DNA from: Acidimicrobiaceae bacterium
GTDB lineage: Bacteria > Actinomycetota > Acidimicrobiia > Acidimicrobiales > Ilumatobacteraceae
Assembly (NCBI GenBank): GCA_016722025.1
Contig: JADKGZ010000003.1
Location: 124,001-188,000 of the forward strand
Direction: 5' to 3'
Length of the DNA stretch: 64,000 nt
A model generated the notes under the pieces. The model saw only the letters and a program-made list of their open reading frames with translations, had not been told where the DNA came from and searched no databases. The position numbers and the translations under genes were made by a program. This document shows positions 48,298-56,645 of this stretch, piece by piece. How positions within the stretch are numbered: the stretch's first letter is position 1; every line of letters starts with the position of its first letter.

Positions 48298-48348
48298 TCG
48301 ACGGGTGATCGACCGGTGATCGAAGGGTGATCGCCGAGTCATCGGCCG
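48283..48348 (+). repeat. Six-unit 11-bp tandem repeat upstream of meaA
   Basis: Units at 48283, 48294, 48305, 48316, 48327 and 48338: GTGATCGACGG twice, then GTGATCGACCG, GTGATCGAAGG, GTGATCGCCGA, GTCATCGGCCG. The period is one helical turn. The array covers the end of the lipoprotein gene and ends 67 bases before meaA. Confidence 0.85.
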
Positions 48349-48415
48349 GCGACATCCGGGCGTCGCGGCACCGCGTAGGTGGCATCGGTGGCTACCGAGG
48401 GGTAACACTGTGCAC

Positions 48416-50482
48416 ATGAGCGAAGCCCGCCTCGACCGACCGCGACGTGACGACCCGTGGCTGATGCGCACGTACTCCGGGCACTCCTCGGCGGCAGCCT
48501 CCAACGAGCTGTACCGCACCAACCTGGCCAAGGGCCAGACCGGCCTGTCCATCGCCTTCGACCTGCCCACCCAGACGGGCTACGACCCCGACCACGTGCT
48601 CGCCCGCGGCGAGGTGGGCAAGGTGGGCGTGCCGGTGGTGCACCTGGGCCACATGCGCACGCTGCTCGACCACATCCCCCCCGGGCAGATGAACACGTCG
48701 ATGACCATCAACGCCACCGCCGCGTGGATGCTGGCGTTGTACGTGGCCAATGCGGAGGAGCAGGGCGTCCCCACGGAGGCGCTGCGCGGCACGACGCAGA
48801 ACGACATCGTCAAGGAGTACCTGTCGCGCGGCACGTACATCTTTCCGCCGGCCCCATCGCGTCGACTGATCGTCGACATGGTGGCGTGGTGTGCGCAGCA
48901 CTCGCCGAAGTGGAACGCGATGAACGTGTGCAGCTACCACCTGCAAGAGGCGGGCGCCACGCCCGTGCAGGAGATCGCCTTCTCGCTCGCCACCGCCATC
49001 GACGTGCTCGACGCCGTGCGCGACTCCGGCCAGGTGGCGCCCGAGCAGTTCGCGCAGGTGTTCGGCGCCATCTCGTTCTTCGTCAATGCGGGCATCCGCT
49101 TCGTGGAGGAGATCTGCAAGCTGCGCGCGTTCTGCGAGCTGTGGGATCGCATCGGCCTCGAGCGCTACGGCGTCACCGACGAGAAGGCCCGCCGCTTCCG
49201 CTACGGCGTGCAGGTGAACTCGCTCGGCCTCACCGAGGCCCAGCCGGAGAACAACATCCAGCGCATCGTGCTCGAGATGCTGGCGGTCACGATGTCGAAG
49301 CGAGCCCGCGCCCGCAGCGTGCAGCTGCCGGCGTGGAACGAAGCGCTCGGCCTGCCCCGCCCGTGGGACCAGCAGTGGTCGCTGCGCATGCAGCAGGTGC
49401 TGGCGTTCGAGACCGACCTGCTGGAGTACGGCGACCTGTTCGACGGCTCGCACGTCATCGAAGCGAAGACCACCGAGCTGCGCGATGCCGCCTGGGCCGA
49501 GCTGCAGGACGTGCTGTCGTTGGGCGGCGCGTTCGCAGCTGTCGACGAGCTGAAGGGTCGCCTGGTGCGATCGATGGCCGAACGCACGCGCAGCATCGAA
49601 GCCGGCGACCAGACCGTGGTGGGCGTCAACAGGTTCACCGAGACCGAGCCGTCGCCGCTGAACACACCGGGCAACATCCTCACCGTCGACCCGGCCATCG
49701 AGCAGCAACTCGTCGCCGAGCTCGCCCAGTGGCGGTCGGCTCGCGACCAGGCAGCGGTGTCTGCCGCGCTCGCCGCGCTGAAGGCAGCTGCCATCGACGG
49801 CAGCAACATCATGGAGCCGTCCATCGCGCTGGCCAAGGCCGGCGGCACCACCGGCGAGTGGTCGCAGGTGCTGCGCGACGTGTTCGGCGAGTTCCGTGCC
49901 CCAACCGGTGTGAACGCTGCGGTGGGCCGCCGGGTGGGCGAACTGGCGGCGGTGGCCGAGTTCGTGCGCGGCATGGCCGGTGGGCCGCCTCGCTTCCTCG
50001 TCGCCAAGCCGGGCCTCGACGGCCACAGCAACGGGGCCGAGCAGATCGCCGTCGCTGCCCGCGATGCCGGCATGGAAGTGGTCTACAGCGGCATCCGCCT
50101 GACGCCCGAGCAGATCGTCGCCTCGGCCGTGGAGGAGGATCCCGATGTGGTCGGCCTCTCCATCCTTTCGGGCTCGCACCTGTCGTTGGTGCCGTCGATC
50201 GTCGCCATGCTGCGCGCCGAGGGCGTCGATGCCCCCGTGGTCGTCGGCGGCATCATCCCCGAGGCCGACCGCCAGCGCCTGGCCGATGCCGGCGTGAGTG
50301 CGGGTACCAGGGCGCCCAAGGGCACCACCAGTCGGCGCCTCGCGGGGGGGGGCCCCCCGCTGCCGCCCACCGCACCACCGGCTGAGCCGCGCCGTCGAGA
50401 TCGGTCGCTGAACACCAGCACCGGCGCGCAGGGGCAATTCAGCGGTCCTCGCGCTACGACGTGTGCCAGCCTTCCGGCGTGA
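48416..50482 (+). CDS. meaA: MeaA-type B12-dependent acyl-CoA mutase (ethylmalonyl/methylmalonyl-CoA mutase family), altered C-terminus
   Basis: 688 residues. The N-terminal mutase barrel carries WLMRTYSGHSSAAASNELY, TGLSIAFDLPTQTGYDPDH and NVCSYHLQEAGATPVQEIAF, matching MeaA/Ecm proteins closely. The C-terminal cobalamin domain has LDGHSNGAEQ (His about 537), the lower B12 ligand, then YSGIRLTPEQIV and SILSGSH. After DAGVSAG (about 630) the expected VYTPKD-type ending is lost and the frame reads Pro/Arg-rich sequence through a G9C6 run to a stop at 50482. So the last 25-30 residues of the family are changed or mis-sequenced. MeaA serves the ethylmalonyl-CoA pathway or related acyl-CoA rearrangement; ccr is not in the window. 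AACACT 6 bases before ATG 48416 fits a leaderless start. Confidence 0.9.
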   Translation: MSEARLDRPRRDDPWLMRTYSGHSSAAASNELYRTNLAKGQTGLSIAFDLPTQTGYDPDHVLARGEVGKVGVPVVHLGHMRTLLDHIPPGQMNTSMTINATAAWMLALYVANAEEQGVPTEALRGTTQNDIVKEYLSRGTYIFPPAPSRRLIVDMVAWCAQHSPKWNAMNVCSYHLQEAGATPVQEIAFSLATAIDVLDAVRDSGQVAPEQFAQVFGAISFFVNAGIRFVEEICKLRAFCELWDRIGLERYGVTDEKARRFRYGVQVNSLGLTEAQPENNIQRIVLEMLAVTMSKRARARSVQLPAWNEALGLPRPWDQQWSLRMQQVLAFETDLLEYGDLFDGSHVIEAKTTELRDAAWAELQDVLSLGGAFAAVDELKGRLVRSMAERTRSIEAGDQTVVGVNRFTETEPSPLNTPGNILTVDPAIEQQLVAELAQWRSARDQAAVSAALAALKAAAIDGSNIMEPSIALAKAGGTTGEWSQVLRDVFGEFRAPTGVNAAVGRRVGELAAVAEFVRGMAGGPPRFLVAKPGLDGHSNGAEQIAVAARDAGMEVVYSGIRLTPEQIVASAVEEDPDVVGLSILSGSHLSLVPSIVAMLRAEGVDAPVVVGGIIPEADRQRLADAGVSAGTRAPKGTTSRRLAGGGPPLPPTAPPAEPRRRDRSLNTSTGAQGQFSGPRATTCASLPA
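50344..50358. other. G9C6 self-complementary homopolymer run
   Basis: Nine G followed by six C inside the 3' end of meaA, at the place where family similarity has just been lost. It could fold as a short hairpin and is a likely site for length errors. Confidence 0.7.
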
Positions 50483-51390
50483 TCGAGGTTCCCGATGTCG
50501 TTCGTCGCAAAGCGCTCGCTGCCGACGCAGAGCAGTGGCTCGCCGATCTCGATGATCTGGTCGCGGCGATCTCGCAGCAGTGGGGGCTGACCCTCGGCCG
50601 CGTCTTCCAGGACGGCACCGAGGCACTGGTCACCGAAGCGACGCTGGCCGACGGCACGGCGGCGGTGCTCAAGCTGCTCGTGCCGCGAGGCGACGACGTC
50701 GCCGCCCACGAGATCACGGTGCTACGGCTGGCGAATGGTGAAGGGTGCGCGCGACTGCTGCGGGCCGACGCGACCACCGGCGCGCTCTTGCTGGAGCGGC
50801 TGGGCCCTTCGCTGCACGACCTCGGCCTGCCGCTGGCCGCCCGACTCGAGATCCTCTGCGACGCCGCCGCCCGTGTGTGGCGCCCCGCAGCGGATGCCGG
50901 CCTGCCCACGGGGGCCGACAAGGGGCGCTGGCTGGCCAACGCCATCACCACGCTGTGGAACGATCTCGACCGCCCGTGCACGGAGCGGGCAGTGGAACAC
51001 GCGCTCGCCTGCGCGGCCCGCAGAATCGCTGCTCACGACGACGAGCGGGCGGTGCTGGTGCACGGCGACGTGCACGAGTGGAACGCGTTGCAGGCGGGCG
51101 ACCACTTCAAACTGGTCGATCCCGATGGCCTGCTCGCGGCAGCGGAGTACGACCTGGGCGTGCTGATGCGCGAAGACCCGGTCGACCTGCTCGTCGGCGA
51201 CCCCTACGACCGGGCGCGTTGGCTGGCCCACCGCACCGGGCTCGACGCCACCGCCATCTGGGAGTGGGGCGTGGTGGAGCGAGTGTCGACCGGCTTGCTG
51301 TGCACCAAGATCGGCCTGCAGCCGATCGGCCGCCAGATGCTGCACACCGCTGACCAGGTCGCGGCCCTGGGGCAGCCGGCCGGCCAGTAG
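50479..51390 (+). CDS. APH(6)/StrB-like small-molecule phosphotransferase
   Basis: 303 residues from GTG 50479, which overlaps the meaA stop (GTGA) and has CAGCCT 6 bases upstream; GTG 50461 is an alternative. Kinase-like fold of the aminoglycoside/hydroxyurea phosphotransferase family: N-lobe ADGTAAVLKLLVPRGDD, catalytic VLVHGDVHEWNAL (about 191) and metal-binding LVDPDGLLAAAEYDLG (about 207). The family phosphorylates streptomycin-type aminoglycosides at O-6, but many chromosomal members have other or unknown substrates. Resistance should not be assumed. Confidence 0.8.
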   Translation: MIEVPDVVRRKALAADAEQWLADLDDLVAAISQQWGLTLGRVFQDGTEALVTEATLADGTAAVLKLLVPRGDDVAAHEITVLRLANGEGCARLLRADATTGALLLERLGPSLHDLGLPLAARLEILCDAAARVWRPAADAGLPTGADKGRWLANAITTLWNDLDRPCTERAVEHALACAARRIAAHDDERAVLVHGDVHEWNALQAGDHFKLVDPDGLLAAAEYDLGVLMREDPVDLLVGDPYDRARWLAHRTGLDATAIWEWGVVERVSTGLLCTKIGLQPIGRQMLHTADQVAALGQPAGQ

Positions 51391-51418
51391 GCATCGACGC
51401 GTCGTCGTAGCCGTTTCG

Positions 51419-52006
51419 CTACAGCGACTGCAGTGGAGGGTCGGACGGCGACCCGGACCTCCGATGGAGGATCTCGGTGCAGGCCCGACGGGCGTCGATG
51501 TCTTCCTCGCTGGATGCGATGAGCAGGGCGCGCACCACCCCGATGACTGCATTGGCCACCGCGTTGGCACGCACGCGTGCTTCCACCGACTGCCCCCAGT
51601 TCTGCATCAGGTAGGCCGCGATCGCTTGCTCGTAGTCGCGATCGGTGCGCGCGTCTTCGTCGCGCAGCGCAGGCACGTCGGCGAGCAGCCGGTAGCGAGT
51701 ACGACGGCTGGGCGAGTCGTTGGAGAGACCTGAGAGGAGGATCTCCCGCAAGTGCGCCAAGGGGTCGGCATGGTCGGCACCGTCGCCGAGCCGCTCGACG
51801 AAATCGTGCACGCGCTCGCCGTGATCGGGGAACGCCGCGGCCGCCTTGGTGGGGAAGTGCAGGAAGAACGTGCGCTGGCTGACCCCGGCGGCGGCAGCGA
51901 TCTCCTCCACCGTGGTCTCGTCGAAGCCCTGTTCGTTGAACAGGCGCAGTGCCTGCTCAGCCAGCATTCGGCGAGTCTCCACGCGACGCAGATCGCGCTG
52001 GTTCAT
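51419..52006 (-). CDS. TetR-family transcriptional regulator
   Basis: 195 residues from ATG 52006, with GAGGGG 8 bases upstream. The helix-turn-helix is at about 20-60 (TTVEEIAAAAGVSQRTFFLHFPTKAAAA). The ligand domain is unassigned. It faces the ABC/kinase/lyase operon across 125 bases and is its obvious candidate regulator; the inducer would be the transported compound or its phosphate. Confidence 0.9.
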   Translation of the reverse strand: MNQRDLRRVETRRMLAEQALRLFNEQGFDETTVEEIAAAAGVSQRTFFLHFPTKAAAAFPDHGERVHDFVERLGDGADHADPLAHLREILLSGLSNDSPSRRTRYRLLADVPALRDEDARTDRDYEQAIAAYLMQNWGQSVEARVRANAVANAVIGVVRALLIASSEEDIDARRACTEILHRRSGSPSDPPLQSL

Positions 52007-52055
52007 GGCAACGTTCCCCTCCTCGTACGGCACGCCAGACAGCAGGAGCACGGTC

Positions 52056-52098
52056 TTGACGACTCTCAGCACGTGGTATTAACTGCAGTGAGTGTACT
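52056..52098 (+). promoter_or_regulatory. Promoter and possible TetR operator of the 52-61 kb operon
   Basis: TTGACG (52056-52061) and TTAACT (52079-52084) are spaced 17 bp. AGTGAGTGTACT (52087-52098), an AGT-N6-ACT inverted site, lies at the expected transcription start, where a repressor would block. The region is visibly AT-rich against its flanks. A ribosome site AGGGGG is 6 bases before ATG 52132. Confidence 0.45.
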
Positions 52099-52131
52099 AA
52101 CGGGGGCGTTGGTCACGATAGGGGGATGGTC

Positions 52132-53757
52132 ATGGCACGTGTCGTCGGCTCACCGCAGCGCATCAGCGCTGGTCGTCGATTGGCGGCGCTCGCCGTCGTC
52201 GGCGCCTTCACCATCGCTGCGTGCAGCAGCGACAGCGACAGCGGCTCCAGTGCCGGCGACAGCTCCGGCAGCAGCTCCGACAAGGCGTTGGTCATCGCTC
52301 GCGGCATGGACGTGAACTCGCTCGACCCGTCGCGTGCGTACTGCGACACCTGCCAGATCTACATGACCGCCGTCTACGAGACGCTCATCGGGCTCGACGA
52401 CGACAACACCACCCTGGTGCCGCGACTCGCCACCGCGTGGGAGAGCAACGCCGAGCAGACGGAGTTCACGTTCACACTCGACCCGACGGCGAAGTTCGCC
52501 GACGGGTCGGCCGTCACCAGCGCCGACGTGAAGTACTCGTGGGAGCGCCTCGCGGGGCTGCAGGGGTCGGCTTCGTACCTCGTCGGCAGCATCGAAGCCA
52601 TCGACACGCCCGACGACGGCACCGTCAAGGTCACGCTGTCGGCATCCAACTCGGCGTTCCTCGCGCAGGTGAACGCGGGCTACCTCGGCATCATGAACAA
52701 GAAGGTGGCCGAAGCTAACGGCGCCACCACCGACCCCACCACCGACAAGGCCGAGGAGTGGTTCCTGGCCAACTCGGCAGGCAGTGGGCCGTACACGCTC
52801 AAGTCGTACGCAGCGGGCGCCGAGCTGCGGTTGGAGCGCAACGACGCCTACTGGGGCGCGGCGCCGGCGTTCCCGGAAGTGATCATCAAGGAGACCCCGC
52901 AGGCCGTCACCCAGCGCCAGCAGCTGGAGGAGGGTTCGGTCGACATCGCCATGCAGATCTCCAACGACGTGGCAGCGGGCATGAGCGGTTCCGACGTCGT
53001 CGTCGAGCAGGTGCCCAGCTTCAACTTCGTCTACCTCGCGCTCAGCCCCGGCGCAGCCGGCGGCGAAGAACTCACCCCGGAAGTGCGTGAGGCCATCCGT
53101 CTGGCACTCGACTACGACGGGCTCGTCGACGCCACGGTCGGCGGCGCCGGCCAACCACAGGCATCGCCCATCCCCAACGGGTTCGCCGGTACCGACGGGC
53201 TGGCCGCACCGAAGCAAGACCTGGCCAAGGCCCAGGACCTGTTGACCGCAGCCGGTGTCACCACGCTCACCCTCGACGCCACCTACCCCAGCCTCAACGT
53301 GTACGGCGTCGACTTCAGCACGGCCATGCAGAAGGTGCAGACCGACCTGAAGGCCGTGGGCATCGAGCTGCAACTGAACCCGGTCGAGATCTCCGTGTGG
53401 GCCGACAAGATCACCACCGACGGCATTCCGGTCACCATGCTGTACTTCGCCCCCGACCACACCGACTCCAGCCAGTACGTGCAGTACTTCGGCATGCTGG
53501 AAGGCTCGCAGTGGCAGGGCTGGACCCGCGCCGACCCGGTGCCGGAACAGGCCGACTTGCTGGACCAGGCCCTCGCCGAACAGGACCCGGCGGCTCGCGC
53601 CGATCTGTACCAGGCGCTCGCCAACTCGATGATCGCCGACCAGCTGATCATCCCGGTGGTGAACCCCAACCTGTTCCTGGCCAGTCGGTCCGACATCAAG
53701 GGCATGCACTACAGCGCCTGCTGCAACCTCGACCTGGCCCGGCTCAGCCGCGGATGA
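52132..53757 (+). CDS. ABC transporter substrate-binding lipoprotein, family 5
   Basis: 541 residues. ATG 52132 is chosen over 52126 because the AGGGGG site is then 6 bases away. Signal peptide with lipobox TIAAC, a Ser/Asp/Gly linker, then an SBP_bac_5 domain (LVIARGMDVNSLDPS, ETLIGLDDD, GSGPYTLKSYAAGAELRLERNDAYWG). A CDTC near residue 66 and a late SACCN add cysteines unusual in this class. It captures the ligand for the next four genes. The sequence is only distantly similar to the one at 6.7 kb, so the ligands probably differ. Confidence 0.9.
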   Translation: MARVVGSPQRISAGRRLAALAVVGAFTIAACSSDSDSGSSAGDSSGSSSDKALVIARGMDVNSLDPSRAYCDTCQIYMTAVYETLIGLDDDNTTLVPRLATAWESNAEQTEFTFTLDPTAKFADGSAVTSADVKYSWERLAGLQGSASYLVGSIEAIDTPDDGTVKVTLSASNSAFLAQVNAGYLGIMNKKVAEANGATTDPTTDKAEEWFLANSAGSGPYTLKSYAAGAELRLERNDAYWGAAPAFPEVIIKETPQAVTQRQQLEEGSVDIAMQISNDVAAGMSGSDVVVEQVPSFNFVYLALSPGAAGGEELTPEVREAIRLALDYDGLVDATVGGAGQPQASPIPNGFAGTDGLAAPKQDLAKAQDLLTAAGVTTLTLDATYPSLNVYGVDFSTAMQKVQTDLKAVGIELQLNPVEISVWADKITTDGIPVTMLYFAPDHTDSSQYVQYFGMLEGSQWQGWTRADPVPEQADLLDQALAEQDPAARADLYQALANSMIADQLIIPVVNPNLFLASRSDIKGMHYSACCNLDLARLSRG

Positions 53758-53814
53758 CCCGTGCAGCGCTGCTGAGTCGGGCGGTGTGACCTGAAGCGAT
53801 ACCTCCTGAGGCGT

Positions 53815-54804
53815 GTGGCCGTGATGCCACTGCTGCTGCTCGGCATCGCCTCGATCGTGTTCCTCGTATCACGCCTCACGCCAGCCGACCCGCTGGTGTC
53901 CATCGTCGGCGAGCGCAACCTCAACAACCCGGAGGTGGTGGCTGCCGCCAAGGCCCGGTGGGGCCTCGATCAGTCGGTGTTCGTGCAGTACTTCACGTAC
54001 ATGAAGAACCTGCTGCACGGCGACATGGGTACCTCGTTCACCACTCGCCGGCCGGTGCTCAGCGACCTCGGCGATCGCCTGCCGGCCACGCTCGAGCTCA
54101 CCTTCTGCGCGTTGAGCTTCGGCATCCTGTTCGGGATCGGCCTCGGCGTGCTGGCTGCTCGCCGCCGCAACCGGCTCACCGATCACGTCGCTCGCCTCTT
54201 CGCCCTCATCGGCTCATCGCTGCCGGCGTTCTGGGCGGGCCTGCTGGTGCTGTACGTGTTCTACGCCAAGCTGGGCTGGCTGCCAGGGCCAGGGCGGATC
54301 AACCCACGCGCCACCGCTCCCGACCACATCACCGGCTTCTACACCATCGACTCGCTGCTCACCGGCGACTTCGCCACGTTCAAGGACTCGGTGCTGCATC
54401 TCGTCCTGCCGGCCAGCGTGCTCGGGTGGGGCGTGGTGGGCATCGTGTCGCGTCTGGTGCGCGCGAGCCTGCTCGACGAGTTCTCGATGGAGTACGTGCG
54501 GGTGGCCCGCGCAATGGGCCTGCGCGAGCGCACGGTGGTCAACACTCACGCGCTGCGCAACGCGCTGCTGCCCACCATCACCATCGTCGCGTTCACGTTC
54601 GCGTTCCTGCTCACCGGAGCCGTGCTCACCGAAACCGTGTTCTCCTGGCCAGGGGTGGGCAGCTACGCGGTGTCGGCATCGCGCAAGCTCGACTTCCCGG
54701 CCATCATCGGCGTCACCATCCTCGGTGGCGTCGCGTTCCTGATCACCAACCTCGTCAGCGACATCGCGTACGCGCTCGCCGACCCACGGATTCGCCTGTC
54801 ATGA
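53815..54804 (+). CDS. ABC transporter permease, DppB type (start probably frameshifted)
   Basis: 329 residues in the open frame from GTG 53815. The same frame upstream reads LKRYLLRR (from 53791), the normal N-terminus of DppB permeases, but has no start codon. Adding one C to the CC at 53789-53790 would link GTG 53786 to it, giving about 339 residues. The coupling loop is EYVRVARAMGLRERTVVNTHALRNALLP. Six membrane helices. It pairs with the next gene (ATGA overlap). Confidence 0.88.
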   Translation: MAVMPLLLLGIASIVFLVSRLTPADPLVSIVGERNLNNPEVVAAAKARWGLDQSVFVQYFTYMKNLLHGDMGTSFTTRRPVLSDLGDRLPATLELTFCALSFGILFGIGLGVLAARRRNRLTDHVARLFALIGSSLPAFWAGLLVLYVFYAKLGWLPGPGRINPRATAPDHITGFYTIDSLLTGDFATFKDSVLHLVLPASVLGWGVVGIVSRLVRASLLDEFSMEYVRVARAMGLRERTVVNTHALRNALLPTITIVAFTFAFLLTGAVLTETVFSWPGVGSYAVSASRKLDFPAIIGVTILGGVAFLITNLVSDIAYALADPRIRLS

Positions 54805-55653
54805 CCGACGTCGTCGCAGCTCCGGTTCGCCATCGGCGCCGACGGCCACCGTGGCTGCGCGGCCCCTCGCTGGTGGGGGTCGTCATCATCGTCGCGTGGA
54901 CTCTCGTGGCGCTCACCCTGCCCCTGTGGTCGCCGTTCGATCCGCTCGCCGAAGTCGGCGAGCGGCTGCTGTCGCCCAGCTCGAACCACCTGATGGGCAC
55001 CGACGCGTTGGGCCGCGATGTCTTCACCCGCACGCTGTGGGGTGCTCGCACGTCGTTGCCGGTGGCCCTCGTGGTCATCGTCTCGTCGGTGATCATCGGC
55101 ACCATCGTCGGCGCGACGGCAGGGTTCTTCGGCGGCTGGGTCGATGCCGTGTTCATGCGGGCCGTCGACATCACCATGGCGTTCCCGCCCATCTTGCTGG
55201 CGATGGCCATCACCGCCTCGCTCGGCCCCGGCATCAAGAACGCGCTCATCGCGATGGTGCTGGTGTGGTGGCCCATCTACGCCAGGCTGCTGCGCGCGCA
55301 GGTGATCGCCGTGCGGCAACGCGAGTACGTCGAGTCCGCCGAGGCCATCGGGGGTGCCCCGGTGGTTGGTGCTGCGCCGCTACATCCTGCCGATGTCGTA
55401 CACACCGGTGCTGGTGAACGCCACGATGGACTTCGGCCAGGTGGTGCTGCTCACCGCCTCGCTCAGCTTCATCGGCCTCGGTGCGCGGCCGCCCTCACCC
55501 GAGTGGGGGGCCATGATCACCGAGGGTGCGACGAACTTCTACGACTGGTGGATCGCCACCGCGCCAGGCATTGCCATCTTGCTGGTGGTGCTCGCGTTCA
55601 ACTTCGTCGGCGACGCGCTGCGCGACTCGTTCGACGTGAAGGCCGATCGATGA
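54801..55653 (+). CDS. ABC transporter permease, DppC type, one frameshift
   Basis: About 283 residues after repair. The first frame from ATG 54801 carries LMGTDALGRDVFTRTLWGART (about 55-75) and stays in family up to ESAEAIG. One extra G in GGGGG near 55350 breaks it; the other frame continues VPRWLVLRRYILPMSYTPVLVN and ends at 55653. Overlaps both neighbours by 4 bases. It forms the channel with the DppB-type partner. Confidence 0.88.
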
Positions 55654-56645
55654 GCGACGGCACGCCCACCGCGCAGCCGGTGCTGCGCGTGCGCGACCTG
55701 CGGGTCACCTTCTCCACCGCGGCCGGGCCGGCACCCGCTGTGCGCGGCGTGAGCTTCGACGTGTCGCCGGGCGAGGCGCTGGCGGTGGTCGGCGAGTCGG
55801 GCTCGGGCAAGAGCGTCACCATGCTGGCGCTGCTCGGCATGCTGCCCGGCGCGACGGTGACCGGGTCCGCGCAGTATCGCGACACCGAGCTGGTCGGCCA
55901 GGACCCGCACCTCTTGCGCACGCTGCGCGGCGCGAAGGTGTCGATGATCTTCCAGGACCCGATGACCTCGCTGAACCCCGTGCTCACCATCGGCCGCCAG
56001 CTGTCGCTGGTGATGCGCGCCCACCAGCCTCAGCTCACCAAGAAAGCAGCGAAGGTGCGGGCGGTCGACCTGCTCGAGATGGTCGCCATCTCGCAACCGC
56101 AGCGGCGCGTCGACTCGTACCCGCACGAGCTGTCCGGTGGCATGCGCCAGCGGGTGATGATCGCGATGGCGCTGGCCAACGAACCGGAGGTGTTGATCGC
56201 CGACGAGCCCACCACCGCGCTCGACGTGACGGTGCAGGCGCAGATCATGGAGCTGTTGGACGAGTTGCGGGTGCAGCACCAGCTGGCGCTCGTGCTGATC
56301 ACCCACGACCTCGGCGTGGTTGCCGGCGCCACCGACCGTGTGGCGGTGATGTACGCCGGCCGCGTGGTCGAGGCGGGCGCCGTCGACGCCATCTTCCACT
56401 CACCCGGCCACCCTTACACGCGCGGCCTGCTCGAGTGCCTGCCGCGGCTCGACACCAAGCACCCGGTGCATGCGTCCATTCCCGGCGTGCCCGCCAGCCC
56501 CACCTCGCTCCCACCCGGCTGCCCGTTCGCACCCCGGTGCAAGTACGTGCTGCCCAGTTGCTCGCAGGCAGAACCCGACCTCATCCCGTTCGGCGACACC
56601 ATGGTTGCCTGCTCGGTGATCACCGGCGTGGCAGGCACGCAATGA
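55650..56645 (+). CDS. ABC transporter ATP-binding protein, DppD type
   Basis: 331 residues. Walker A GESGSGKSV (about 50), signature LSGGMRQRV (about 163), Walker B VLIADEPTTALDVT and H-loop ITHDLGVV. The oligopeptide-family C-terminal segment PPGCPFAPRCKYVLPSC is present, which in some members binds an Fe-S cluster. The start overlaps the permease stop. It works as a heterodimer with the next gene. Confidence 0.92.
   Translation: MSDGTPTAQPVLRVRDLRVTFSTAAGPAPAVRGVSFDVSPGEALAVVGESGSGKSVTMLALLGMLPGATVTGSAQYRDTELVGQDPHLLRTLRGAKVSMIFQDPMTSLNPVLTIGRQLSLVMRAHQPQLTKKAAKVRAVDLLEMVAISQPQRRVDSYPHELSGGMRQRVMIAMALANEPEVLIADEPTTALDVTVQAQIMELLDELRVQHQLALVLITHDLGVVAGATDRVAVMYAGRVVEAGAVDAIFHSPGHPYTRGLLECLPRLDTKHPVHASIPGVPASPTSLPPGCPFAPRCKYVLPSCSQAEPDLIPFGDTMVACSVITGVAGTQ

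Noticed and set aside
48283..48348. Short CRISPR-like array
   Set aside because: Units are 11 bp, contiguous with no spacers, and there are no cas genes.
48298..48415. Cobalamin riboswitch upstream of meaA
   Set aside because: The gap is too short and no B12-box-like conserved core is visible; the gene appears leaderless.
48392..50626. 744-residue minus-strand open frame
   Set aside because: Antisense to meaA; His/Arg/Gly-rich composition typical of shadows.
50479..51390. Acquired antibiotic-resistance gene
   Set aside because: Base composition matches its neighbours, no mobile element is near, and many chromosomal homologues have other substrates.
55354..55653. Independent small permease gene
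   Set aside because: It is the C-terminal part of the DppC-type permease after a G-run frameshift.
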